Shown here one piece after another: positions 7,637 to 15,566 of a stretch of 64,000 nucleotides of DNA. The stretch's first letter is position 1. Each line of letters starts with the position of its first letter. Below the pieces are notes generated by a model, which worked only from the letters and a program-made list of their open reading frames with translations, ran no database searches and was not told the origin of the DNA. This stretch comes from Azospirillum picis (GTDB taxonomy: Bacteria; Pseudomonadota; Alphaproteobacteria; Azospirillales; Azospirillaceae): assembly GCF_017876115.1 (NCBI RefSeq), contig NZ_JAGINO010000001.1, positions 372,001-436,000 on the forward strand, written 5' to 3'. The position numbers were made by a program, and so were the translations under genes.

Positions 7637-8767
7637 ATGTGCACGGTTTGCGGATGCGGCGAGGGTGAGACCAGGATCGACGGCACCGCCGCGACGGCCG
7701 TCACGGGCGACGCCGGACACGAGCATGTCGGGCCGGACGGCAAGATCTACCGCCACAGCCACGGCGGCAGCGGCAGCGGCAGCGGCAGCGGCGGCGCGCA
7801 CCATCATCATCCCGCGCAGGACGGCAGCCACGAGCATGTCGCGCCGGACGGCACCGTCTTCCGCCACAGCCACCATGGCCATGAACACGCCCACGCCGAC
7901 GGGCACGGGCACGAGCACGGGCACGAGCACGGGCCCCACGAAGACCATCATGCCGGCCATCATCACGGCGGGCATCATGATGATGGGCATGGCCACCACC
8001 ATCCCGACAGGCCGGACGCCATCGACGGCGGGGCGGCGCTGAACCAGCCGCGCCTGGTGACGATCGAGCGCGACATCCTGGCGAAGAACAGCGCGCTGGC
8101 GCAAACCAACCGCCGCGGCTTCGCCGGGCGCGGGGTGTTCGTGCTGAACCTGATGTCCAGCCCCGGATCGGGCAAGACGACCCTGCTGACCCGCAGCCTG
8201 ACCGACCTGAAGGGCCGCTTCCCGGTCGCGGTGATCGAGGGGGACCAGCAGACCAGCTTCGATGCCGACCGCATCCGCGCCACCGGGACGCCGGCGGTGC
8301 AGGTGAACACCGGAAAGGGCTGCCACCTCGATGCCGCCATGGTGGCGCAGGCGACCGACCGGCTGGCCGCCGGCGGCGGCTTCGCCGACGACGGCGTGCT
8401 GTTCGTGGAGAATGTCGGCAACCTCGTCTGCCCGGCCGGCTTCGACCTCGGCGAAACGCACCGCGTCGTCGTGCTGTCGGTGACCGAGGGCGAGGACAAG
8501 CCCCTGAAATACCCGGCCATGTTCGCCGGCGCCGACCTGCTGGTCGTCAACAAGATCGACCTGCTGCCCTATCTGAGCTTCGACGTGGAGCGGATGATCG
8601 GCTACGCCCAGCGCCTGAACCCCTCCCTGGCGGTGATCCAGCTTTCCGCCACCACCGGCGAGGGGCTGGAGTCCTGGTACGAGTGGATCGCCGACGGACT
8701 GGCGGAAGCCCGCGCCGCCCGCGATGCCGCCGGGAAAGACGCCGAAACCGCCGCCGAAACCGCCTGA
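7637..8767 (+). CDS. hypB: Hydrogenase nickel incorporation GTPase HypB
   Basis: A 376-residue HypB, the GTPase that delivers nickel to the [NiFe]-hydrogenase large subunit. The N-terminus MCTVCGCG is the high-affinity metal motif. A very long His/Gly/Asp-rich stretch (about residues 30-130) follows, with tandem Gly-Ser and [14 protein letters not shown] units and two copies of a HEHVxPDG-x-RHSH segment; such tails store nickel in some species. The GTPase domain starts at about 150: P-loop [11 protein letters not shown] (about 174-184), the metal/GTP switch [22 protein letters not shown], and NKIDLL. The ATG at 7637 follows GGGAG. hypC follows after 17 bases. The usual partner gene hypA is not present upstream. 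Confidence 0.95.
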   Translation: MCTVCGCGEGETRIDGTAATAVTGDAGHEHVGPDGKIYRHSHGGSGSGSGSGGAHHHHPAQDGSHEHVAPDGTVFRHSHHGHEHAHADGHGHEHGHEHGPHEDHHAGHHHGGHHDDGHGHHHPDRPDAIDGGAALNQPRLVTIERDILAKNSALAQTNRRGFAGRGVFVLNLMSSPGSGKTTLLTRSLTDLKGRFPVAVIEGDQQTSFDADRIRATGTPAVQVNTGKGCHLDAAMVAQATDRLAAGGGFADDGVLFVENVGNLVCPAGFDLGETHRVVVLSVTEGEDKPLKYPAMFAGADLLVVNKIDLLPYLSFDVERMIGYAQRLNPSLAVIQLSATTGEGLESWYEWIADGLAEARAARDAAGKDAETAAETA

Positions 8768-8784
8768 TCGCCGAGGGTCCCGCC

Positions 8785-9009
8785 ATGTGCCTAGCCGTTC
8801 CCGCCCTGGTCACCGCCCTGCTGCCCGACGACCGCGCCACCGTCAGCCTCGGCGGCGTCAGCTCCACCTGCTCGCTGGAGCTGGTCGAGGGGGTGGCGGT
8901 CGGCGACTACGTGATCGTCCATGTCGGCTACGCCCTCTCCCGCCTCGACGCCGAGGAGGCCGAGCGCACGCTGGCCCTGCTGGCCGAGCTGCCGGCCGAC
9001 GCCGCCTGA
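8785..9009 (+). CDS. hypC: Hydrogenase maturation chaperone HypC
   Basis: A 74-residue HypC/HupF family chaperone. The N-terminus is MCLAVPALV; the Cys exposed after Met removal (Cys2) binds the iron-cyanide-CO intermediate together with HypD in studied systems. The small beta-barrel core VSLGGVSSTCSLELVEGVAVGDYVIVHVGYAL is recognisable (only fragments are quoted by position: about residues 19-52). Length is normal for the family. It lies 17 bases after hypB and 25 bases before hypE. HypD, its obligate partner, is not encoded next to it. Confidence 0.92.
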   Translation: MCLAVPALVTALLPDDRATVSLGGVSSTCSLELVEGVAVGDYVIVHVGYALSRLDAEEAERTLALLAELPADAA

Positions 9010-9034
9010 GCCACCACCCCACCCGGATCCGACC

Positions 9035-10081
9035 ATGACCGACCGCCGCCTCTTCGCCCGAAAGCTCGACATCGCCCGCGGGGCGGTTGACATGACCCAC
9101 GGGTCGGGCGGCAAGGCGATGGCGCAGCTCGTGCGCGAGCTGTTCGCCGCCGCCTTCGCCAATCCCTGGCTCGACCAGGGCAACGACCAGGCAGCCTTCG
9201 ACGTGCCGGGCGGACGGATGGTGATGACGACCGACGGCTTCGTCGTCTCGCCGCTGTTCTTCCCCGGCGGCGACATCGGCTCGCTGGCCGTGCACGGCAC
9301 GGTCAACGACGTCGCCATGGCGGGGGCGGTGCCGCTGCACCTGACCGCCGGCTTCATCATCGAGGAGGGCTTCCCGCTGGCCGACCTGAAGCGGGTGGTC
9401 GACAGCATGGCCGCGGCGGCGCGCGAGGCCGGGGTGGCCATCGTGTCCGGCGACACCAAGGTGGTGGAGCGCGGCAAGGGCGACGGCATCTTCATCACCA
9501 CCACCGGCATCGGCATGGTGCCGCCGGGGGTGGCGCCGTCCGGCGACCGCGCGCGGCCGGGCGATGCCATCCTGGTCAGCGGCAGCATGGGCGACCATGG
9601 CGTCGCCATCATGTCGACCCGCGACAATCTCGGCTTCGAGACGGCGATCCTCTCGGACAGCGCGGCGCTGAACGGGCTGGTCGCGGCGATGGTGGCGGCG
9701 GTGCCCGGCGTCCATGTGCTGCGCGACCCCACCCGCGGCGGGCTCGCCACCACGCTGAACGAGATCGCGCACCAGTCCGGCGTCGGCATGCGCCTGGCCG
9801 AGGCGGACATCCCGGTGCGCGCCGAAGTCGCCGCCGCCTGCGAACTGTTGGGGCTGGACCCGCTCTATGCCGCCAACGAGGGTAAGCTGATCGCGATCTG
9901 CGCCGAAGAGGAGTGCGACCGCCTGCTCGCCGCCATGCGCGCCCATCCCCTGGGACGCGACGCCGCCCGCATCGGACGGGTGGTGGAGGATGCCCATTGC
10001 TTCGTTCAGATGGAGACCCGCTTCGGCGGCCGCCGGATCGTCGACTGGCTGACCGGAGAGCAGCTTCCCCGGATCTGCTGA
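9035..10081 (+). CDS. hypE: Hydrogenase maturation protein HypE
   Basis: A 348-residue HypE, the ATP-dependent dehydratase that turns a carbamoylated C-terminal cysteine into thiocyanate, the cyanide donor for the hydrogenase iron. The AIR-synthase-like fold is seen in MTHGSGGKAM near the start, FVVSPLFFPGGDIGSLAVHG, then VSGDTKVVERG and LRDPTRGGLATTLNE. The protein ends in the required PRIC, giving Cys348. Length and start are normal; the ATG follows ACCCGGATCCGACC, with no strong ribosome site, so translational coupling to hypC is possible. It closes the hydrogenase run; 133 bases separate it from the exoY-like gene. Confidence 0.95.
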   Translation: MTDRRLFARKLDIARGAVDMTHGSGGKAMAQLVRELFAAAFANPWLDQGNDQAAFDVPGGRMVMTTDGFVVSPLFFPGGDIGSLAVHGTVNDVAMAGAVPLHLTAGFIIEEGFPLADLKRVVDSMAAAAREAGVAIVSGDTKVVERGKGDGIFITTTGIGMVPPGVAPSGDRARPGDAILVSGSMGDHGVAIMSTRDNLGFETAILSDSAALNGLVAAMVAAVPGVHVLRDPTRGGLATTLNEIAHQSGVGMRLAEADIPVRAEVAAACELLGLDPLYAANEGKLIAICAEEECDRLLAAMRAHPLGRDAARIGRVVEDAHCFVQMETRFGGRRIVDWLTGEQLPRIC

Positions 10082-10214
10082 CCCGTACCGCCGGGCTAAC
10101 CCACCGTTTCCATTGATCCGGTCCCGACGGGAGGACCCCTTTCGCGCGCTGGCTGTTGCCTCTCTCGGATGGTCCTATGCTCTGACCCGAGACCATCAGA
10201 GACGAAGGATTCCG

Positions 10215-10937
10215 ATGGCGTTGTCCAACACCGCCCTTTTGGGCGCCCCCCGTCTGGACCCCGGGCGGCTTGCCGGGACGCGCTCGGCCATGCAGGCGAT
10301 GGACCGGCTGCCCGGCTGCCCGCCCCTGCACCGTCACCGTGTGAAGCGTGCCTTCGACATCGTCGGCGCGCTGGGACTGCTCATGCTGTTCGGCCCGCTG
10401 ATGCTGGCGCTGGCCTGGCTTGTCGCACGCGACGGCGGCCCGTCCGTCTTCGGCCACCGCCGCGTCGGTGCCGACGGCCGCCCCTTCACCTGCCTGAAAT
10501 TCCGCTCGATGGTGGTGAATTCCGCCGAGGTGCTGGAACGGCTGCTGTCCACCGACGAGGCGGCGCGCGAGGAATGGCTCGCCACCCGCAAGCTGCGCAA
10601 CGACCCGCGCATCACCCGGGTCGGCCGCTTCCTGCGCAAGTCGAGCCTGGACGAGCTTCCGCAGCTCATCAACGTCCTGCGCGGCGAGATGAGCCTGGTA
10701 GGCCCGCGCCCGATCATCGACGACGAGGTGCCCTACTACCGTGCCTGCTTCCCCTTCTACACCCGCTGCCGCCCCGGCCTGACCGGCCTGTGGCAGGTCA
10801 GCGGCCGTAGCGACGTCGACTATGTGCGCCGGGTCCAGCTCGACACCGCCTATGTGGTCGGCTGGTCCTTCTGGGCGGACATCGGCATCATGCTGCGCAC
10901 GGTGCGCGTCGTGGTGAAAGGCAGCGGCGCCTATTGA
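10215..10937 (+). CDS. ExoY-type undecaprenyl-phosphate sugar transferase
   Basis: A 240-residue monotopic membrane glycosyl-1-phosphate transferase of the bacterial sugar transferase family (ExoY/WbaP C-terminal type). It starts exopolysaccharide or O-unit synthesis by moving a hexose-1-phosphate onto undecaprenyl phosphate at the inner membrane. One membrane helix lies at about residues 40-62 (FDIVGALGLLMLFGPLMLAL). Family motifs follow: FTCLKFRSM, the KSSLDELPQLINVLRGEMSL core with its catalytic Asp-Glu, VGPRPI, and RPGLTGLWQVSGRSD. The ATG at 10215 has AAGGA at good spacing; an in-frame ATT or GTG further upstream has no support. No other polysaccharide genes are in view, so the sugar and polymer are unknown. 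Confidence 0.9.
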   Translation: MALSNTALLGAPRLDPGRLAGTRSAMQAMDRLPGCPPLHRHRVKRAFDIVGALGLLMLFGPLMLALAWLVARDGGPSVFGHRRVGADGRPFTCLKFRSMVVNSAEVLERLLSTDEAAREEWLATRKLRNDPRITRVGRFLRKSSLDELPQLINVLRGEMSLVGPRPIIDDEVPYYRACFPFYTRCRPGLTGLWQVSGRSDVDYVRRVQLDTAYVVGWSFWADIGIMLRTVRVVVKGSGAY

Positions 10938-11256
10938 CCGGTGCCGGCGCCCGCCGGCGGCCTTTCCCGCCGGCCCTGCAACTGGCCCGTCATAGCACGG
11001 CCCATAGCACGACCGGCCGACCCCCTCCGAAAGCAGCCACCCGTTCCCCCCGTCGCGCGTCCCATCCGGGCGCGCGACAAGCCTGTCCGCGCTCCCCATC
11101 TGGCACTTGCGGTGCGGCATCCCCCCTCCTGGTCCGGGGGTGCTTTGAGAATGGCCGAACGACGTGATAGGGTCGCAACGACCGGCGAAACCCCTGGTAA
11201 TGTGAACGATGCGTTTGAGACTGCCGGCCGGACCGGCCAGTGAAAAGGGGCCAAGG
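10938..11256. other. Intergenic region between the sugar transferase and ctpA
   Basis: No gene seen in these 319 bases. A hairpin lies at 10953-10974 just after the transferase stop. The nonamer CATAGCACG occurs twice at 12-base spacing (10991-10999 and 11003-11011). The rest is GC-rich, and I could not pick a convincing promoter for the protease gene. Confidence 0.45.
10953..10974 (+). terminator. Terminator-like hairpin after the sugar transferase
   Basis: A perfect 8-bp stem (GCCGGCGG, 10953-10960, with CCGCCGGC, 10967-10974) with loop CCTTTC, 16 bases past the stop. No T-run follows, so its strength as an intrinsic terminator is uncertain. Confidence 0.45.
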
Positions 11257-12687
11257 ATGGCGAAGCTGCTGGCTGCCCTACTGCTGATGATGGTGGCGAT
11301 CGGGCCTGCCTGCGCCGTGGCGCCGACCAGCCGTGCCGACACCGTCGCGGCGCTCGACCGATACCGCACCGACTTCGCGAAGGTCCGCGGCTACGGATCG
11401 CTGTCCACCGCCGACCGCAACTACGTGCTGTTCGCCGACGCCATGCGCCGCGTCCTGACGGAGCATGTGAAGCCCTACGACCCGCAGGTGCTGGTCGACA
11501 AGGCCGAAGAGGGCCTGAAGAAGAAGAAGGCCGAGGCCCCAAAGGCCAGCGACCGCATGCTGACCGAGGCGGCGCTGGACAGCATGCTGGGGTCGCTCGA
11601 CCCCTATTCCAGCTTCCTCGACCCCGAGCGCTACCGCTACCTGCGCGAACAGACCCAGGGCGAGTTCGGCGGGCTCGGGATCGAGGTGACGATGGACGAG
11701 GAGAGCGGCCTGATCAAGGTCGTCTCCCCCATCGACGGCTCGCCGGCCGCCCGGGCCGGCCTGCGCAGCGGCGACCTGATCGCCCGCATCGACGACACCG
11801 CGGTCAAGGGGCTGAACCTGCACGACGCGGTGGCGCGGATGCGCGGCCCGGTCGGCACCTCGGTGGCGCTGACCATCCGCCGGCCCCCCTCGTCGGAGGC
11901 GAGCACGCGGGTGTCGCTGACCCGCGCCGTCGTCAAGATCCATCCGGTCCGCTACCGGCTGGAAGGCACGGTCGCCTACATCCGCATCGCCACCTTCAAC
12001 CAGTCGACCTCCTCGGCGCTGGATGCGGCGATCGAGGACATGCGCAACCAGGCCAAGGGCCGGCTGACCGGCGCCGTGATCGACCTGCGCAACAACCCCG
12101 GCGGCCTGCTGGAGCAGGCGGTCCAGGTGGCCGACCGCTTCCTGGAGGCGGTGGAGATCGTCTCGGTGCGCGGCCGCGATCCGGAGGAATCCCGCACCTA
12201 CCGCGGCACCGCCGGCGACCTGCTGGCCGGACTGCCGATGGTGGTGCTGATCAACAGCGGCTCGGCCTCGGCGTCGGAGATCGTCGCCGGCGCCCTGCAG
12301 GACCACCACCGGGCGCTGCTGTTCGGCTCCCGCTCCTACGGCAAGGGCTCGGTCCAGACGATCTCCTCGCTCAGCGCCGACACCGGGATCCGGCTGACCA
12401 CCGCCCGCTACTACCGCCCGTCCGAGGCGCTGGTCGACTGCTTCGGCATCTCGCCGAACCTGGAGGTGAAGCCGACCCACGGCAGCACCGAGGAGACGCA
12501 TCCCGACCCGGCGACCTGCGACGCCAACGCCGTGCCGCCGCCCAAGCCGCGGACCTGGACCGCCGAGGAGATGTGCCCGGACGTCATGAACCAGCCGCCG
12601 CGCCCGGACGACGACCGCCCCTTGGAATGCGCGGTCGCGGCCATCCGCACGCGGCTGACCGGAACGCTGGCGGGCAGCGGGGAGTAG
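11257..12687 (+). CDS. ctpA: S41 family C-terminal processing protease
   Basis: A 476-residue periplasmic protease of the S41 (CtpA/Prc) family, which cuts proteins near their C-termini. A signal peptide covers about residues 1-20 (ending ACA). A PDZ domain at about 130-215 begins FGGLGIEV and includes SPAARAGLRSGDLIARI. The catalytic domain has the Ser-Lys dyad in the right places: Ser338 in GSASASE and Lys363 in SYGKGSVQT, 25 residues apart as in Prc. The C-terminal 60 residues are Pro/Asp-rich with several Cys. The ATG at 11257 follows AAGGGGCCAAGG. Related proteins process outer-membrane or cell-wall enzymes; the target here is unknown. Confidence 0.92.
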   Translation: MAKLLAALLLMMVAIGPACAVAPTSRADTVAALDRYRTDFAKVRGYGSLSTADRNYVLFADAMRRVLTEHVKPYDPQVLVDKAEEGLKKKKAEAPKASDRMLTEAALDSMLGSLDPYSSFLDPERYRYLREQTQGEFGGLGIEVTMDEESGLIKVVSPIDGSPAARAGLRSGDLIARIDDTAVKGLNLHDAVARMRGPVGTSVALTIRRPPSSEASTRVSLTRAVVKIHPVRYRLEGTVAYIRIATFNQSTSSALDAAIEDMRNQAKGRLTGAVIDLRNNPGGLLEQAVQVADRFLEAVEIVSVRGRDPEESRTYRGTAGDLLAGLPMVVLINSGSASASEIVAGALQDHHRALLFGSRSYGKGSVQTISSLSADTGIRLTTARYYRPSEALVDCFGISPNLEVKPTHGSTEETHPDPATCDANAVPPPKPRTWTAEEMCPDVMNQPPRPDDDRPLECAVAAIRTRLTGTLAGSGE

Positions 12688-12739
12688 CGGCATCTCCGCA
12701 GGTCGGCCGCCCCTGCCAGGATGCATGGCGGCTGGATTT

Positions 12740-12910
12740 TTTCCCCTCCCCGCCCCTCCCCCCGCCTTTGGCGGGAGAGGGAACCGGAGGCTTAGGCGGC
12801 GTGAGACGATCCGCAGAGGGAGGTCCGCGGAATGACGGCAGTCCCCTCTCCCGCCTCGGCCGACCGAAGGTCGGTCCGACAGCGGGGAAGGGTGAGGGAG
12901 GGGGCACAAT
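12740..12910. repeat. Dispersed GC-rich palindromic repeat, copy 1
   Basis: A repeat-like segment between the convergent protease and MFS genes. It contains the hairpin CCCGCC-TTT-GGCGGG (12761-12775) and a 38-bp stretch (12850-12887) that recurs in inverted orientation at 16649-16686 with 37 of 38 bases identical. The 38-mer has an inner stem CCGACC-GAA-GGTCGG. It probably belongs to a REP-like family in this genome and may also end transcription of both genes. Confidence 0.65.
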
Positions 12911-12936
12911 CGCCGCCGAGGCGCCCTGCGGGTGCG

Positions 12937-14193
12937 TCAATCCCCCGCGCAGGCCGCCGCCATCCGTGCATCGGTCGCCCGGGCGTCCAGCACCGCCACC
13001 GCCCAGACCGCCAGGCCGCCAAGCGCCAGGGCGCAGCCGACCCAGCCGGTGGAGGTCCAGCCCCAGCCGGCGGCGATCGCCATCCCGCCCAGCCAGGGGC
13101 CGAGCGCGTTGGCCGCGTTGAAGGCGCTGTGGTTGAGCGCGGCGGCCAGCGTCTGCGCATCCTCCGCCACGTCCATCAGGCGCGCCTGCAGCGGGGTGCC
13201 CAGCCCGCCGCCGCAGCCGATCAGGAAGACCACCAGCGATATCGTCCAGATGTTGCCGGCGGCGAACGGGTAGAGCGCCAGCGAGGCGGTGCTCCACAAC
13301 AGGACGGCGGCGACGGTCGGCATCAGGGCGCGGTCGGCGGCCCATGCGCTGACCAGGGTGCCGACGGTCATGCCGCTGCCGAAGACGGCCAGCACCACCG
13401 GCACCATCGCCGGCGACACCTGCGTCACCTCCATCAGCGTCGAGGCGACATAGGTGTAGACGGCGAACATGCCGCCGAAGCCGATGGCGCCAATGCCCAG
13501 CGTCAGCCAGACCTGGCGGCGCTTCAGCGCCCCCAGTTCGCGCAGCGGGCTCGATTGCGGATGCGGACGGTCCTTGGGCGCGAAGACGGAGACCAGCGCC
13601 ACGGTCAGCAGGGCGAGCAGGCCGACGACGCCGAAGCCCCAGCGCCAGCCCAGCGCCTGCCCGATCCAGTTGGCGAGCGGGACGCCGATGATGGTCGCCA
13701 CGGTCAGCCCGAGCATGGTCCGCGCCACCGCCTGCGCCCGCCGGTGCGGCGGCACCAGCGAGGCGGCGACCAGGGCGGCGACGCCGAAATAGGCGCCGTG
13801 CGGCAGGCCGCTGAGGAAGCGGAAGACCAGCATCCAGCCGTAGGTCGGCGCGAAGGCGCTGGCCACGTTGGCGGCGGCGAAGATCGTCATCAGACCGATC
13901 AGCAGGGTGCGGCGGGCCAGCCGCGCCGCCAGAACGGCGATCACCGGCGCCCCCACCACCACGCCCAGCGCATAGGCGCTGATGACGTGGCCGGCGGTCG
14001 GCTCGTCGATGCCGAGGCCGCGGGCGAAATAGGGCAGCAGGCTCATCGTCGCGAATTCGGTGGTGCCGATGGCGAAGCCTCCCATGGCGAGCGCCAGGAG
14101 CACCAGCCCGGGCCGCACCGCCGCCACGGCCCCCGTCTGCGTCCCGGCCCCTCCGCCCGGACGCAAATCGCCGTCTTGCCCGGCAGAAGCCAT
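12937..14193 (-). CDS. MFS transporter, DHA1/AraJ type
   Basis: A 418-residue major-facilitator transporter with twelve predicted membrane helices, most like the AraJ/sugar-efflux or drug:H+ antiporter-1 group. Helix 1 carries the typical FAIGTTEFATMSLLPYFA segment, helix 4 region FRFLSGLPHGAYFGV, and the helix 5 motif LGLTVATIIGVPLANW matches the antiporter motif C pattern. It is probably an exporter of sugars or small drugs driven by the proton gradient; the substrate is not deducible. The ATG at 14193 follows GGAGAGACGACC. It converges with ctpA. Confidence 0.86.
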   Translation of the reverse strand: MASAGQDGDLRPGGGAGTQTGAVAAVRPGLVLLALAMGGFAIGTTEFATMSLLPYFARGLGIDEPTAGHVISAYALGVVVGAPVIAVLAARLARRTLLIGLMTIFAAANVASAFAPTYGWMLVFRFLSGLPHGAYFGVAALVAASLVPPHRRAQAVARTMLGLTVATIIGVPLANWIGQALGWRWGFGVVGLLALLTVALVSVFAPKDRPHPQSSPLRELGALKRRQVWLTLGIGAIGFGGMFAVYTYVASTLMEVTQVSPAMVPVVLAVFGSGMTVGTLVSAWAADRALMPTVAAVLLWSTASLALYPFAAGNIWTISLVVFLIGCGGGLGTPLQARLMDVAEDAQTLAAALNHSAFNAANALGPWLGGMAIAAGWGWTSTGWVGCALALGGLAVWAVAVLDARATDARMAAACAGD

Positions 14194-14408
14194 GGTCGTC
14201 TCTCCGCTGTCGCTGCTGTGGGTTTTCCGTGACTGGATCCCGGCGGCCGAAGGAATGGGGCACGACCGGGGCCACGCAGGATATTTGCGATGACGGCGAT
14301 GAGGCAATCGGCCGCAGACCGACAATTCCGCAGATGCGAGATGAGCGCCAGGCATGGCTGCCCGAGGATTTCAACGACCTCGCCCCGGCGCTGGTGCCGG
14401 GGACGCGG

Positions 14409-15272
14409 TCACAGCAGGTCGAGCTGGGCCGGCGGTTTCGCCGGCTTCGCCGGCTTGCGGGATCCCGCCTTGCCCTTGCCGGCCGGCTTCGAAGCCGCCT
14501 TCTGGTCCGCGTCCTCCGCCGGCGGAACGAGGGCGTCCGCCGGCGTCGGGATGGGCAGCTCGCCGGCCGGCGCCGCAGGCACCGGTGCGGGTTCCTCCAC
14601 GGGCAGCCCGGCGGACGGCGCGCCGGCGGCCTTGGGGGCAGGCTCGGGGGCGGCTGCCTCGGGAATGGCCTCGGAAGCGGCGGTTTCCGGTTCGTCGACG
14701 GGCTGCTGCTCCGCCTCGGGGGCCGGCGGAGCCGCCACGGACGCCGGCGCCGGGGCCGGTTCCACGGGAGACGGATCGGCCGCGACCGCATCGGCGGGAG
14801 TGGCGGCGGGAGTGGCGGCGGGAGTGGCGGCTGGAATTGCGGTGGGAGCGGCGGCGGCAGGACCGGCATCACCGGAACCGGCATCGGCCGGACCGTCTGC
14901 GTCGGTTCCGGCGACCGGATGCGGGGTGAAGCCGACGCCCTCCTTGGCCCGCTGCTTGGCCTTGTCGCGGGCCTGGGCCTCGGGGGCGTCCGGATCGTCG
15001 TCCAGCCACTTGCGGCGCTTGATGACCTCGTTCACGCGGCCCTGGTTCACGCCCAGCTCGAAGGCGATCTCCTGCTGCGTCATCTCGGTGGTCTGATGCA
15101 GGCGCAGGATCTCGGCGGCCAGTTCGGGGGTCATCTTGCGCCCGGTGATCCGCCGCGCCGGCCGGATGGAGCGCTCGCCGCGGTCACGGGCCCGCAGGGT
15201 GGCGAGAATCTCGAGGGCCGCCGTGTTGCCTGCCGCCCGCAAGGCTTCCTCGAACTCCTTCAGCGTCGCCAT
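14409..15272 (-). CDS. HTH protein with long Ala/Pro-rich tail
   Basis: A 287-residue protein. Residues 1-100 are a compact basic domain containing a helix-turn-helix-like segment, LHQTTEMTQQEIAFELGVNQ followed by GRVNEVIKRRKW at about 59-90, which suggests DNA binding. From about residue 120 to 265 the chain is a disordered Ala/Pro/Glu-rich tail with a short tandem repeat (AATP three times, visible in DNA at about 14798-14835). The last 25 residues are Lys-rich (KPAGKGKAGSRKPAKPAKPP). Start ATG 15272. The tail resembles those of chromatin-like or nucleoid proteins of alphaproteobacteria, but I do not know a named family. Confidence 0.72.
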   Translation of the reverse strand: MATLKEFEEALRAAGNTAALEILATLRARDRGERSIRPARRITGRKMTPELAAEILRLHQTTEMTQQEIAFELGVNQGRVNEVIKRRKWLDDDPDAPEAQARDKAKQRAKEGVGFTPHPVAGTDADGPADAGSGDAGPAAAAPTAIPAATPAATPAATPADAVAADPSPVEPAPAPASVAAPPAPEAEQQPVDEPETAASEAIPEAAAPEPAPKAAGAPSAGLPVEEPAPVPAAPAGELPIPTPADALVPPAEDADQKAASKPAGKGKAGSRKPAKPAKPPAQLDLL

Positions 15273-15441
15273 CAGCCCCCCCTTCCCGCCGTCGTCCACC
15301 GGCCCTTGCCGCAACAACCGTCAGCATCACAGATAGGTCCGGCCCTGGCGATGAAAAAGGGCGGGACCGGCGGCCGGACTGCAGGACTGCCGCCCCGGCC
15401 TTCCCGGCTGCACCCTGTCCAAAGCTGTTCACAATTCCGCC

Positions 15442-15476
15442 ACTTCCGTTCAAGACCGCGGGGCACTTTGTTCAAG
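15442..15476. promoter_or_regulatory. Direct repeats upstream of aapJ
   Basis: ACTTCCGTTCAAG (15442-15454) and ACTTTGTTCAAG (15465-15476) form near-identical direct repeats about two helical turns apart, some 90-125 bases upstream of the aapJ start. Such spacing fits an operator for a dimeric or oligomeric activator or repressor. The protein that would bind is not known. Confidence 0.4.
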
Positions 15477-15566
15477 CCGCCGCGTCAAGGTCGAGGGCGC
15501 CGGGGTAGGCGGGCATCCGCCCGCCCCGGCGCCCCGGAATGAACAAGGCTGAAGGATCCACGACCC

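Noticed and set aside
7860..8000. Short repeats in the hypB region as a CRISPR or tandem array
   Set aside because: The repeats encode the His-rich nickel-binding segment in frame and lack unique spacers.
6065..8461. A long minus-strand open frame opposite hupK and hypB
   Set aside because: Antisense to clear hydrogenase genes; composition is that of a shadow frame.
9010..9034. A truncated hypD between hypC and hypE
   Set aside because: Only 25 bases separate the genes, and no HypD-like residues are encoded in any frame.
10991..11011. Two CATAGCACG copies as an attachment or integration site
   Set aside because: No integrase, tRNA or boundary shift in composition is nearby.
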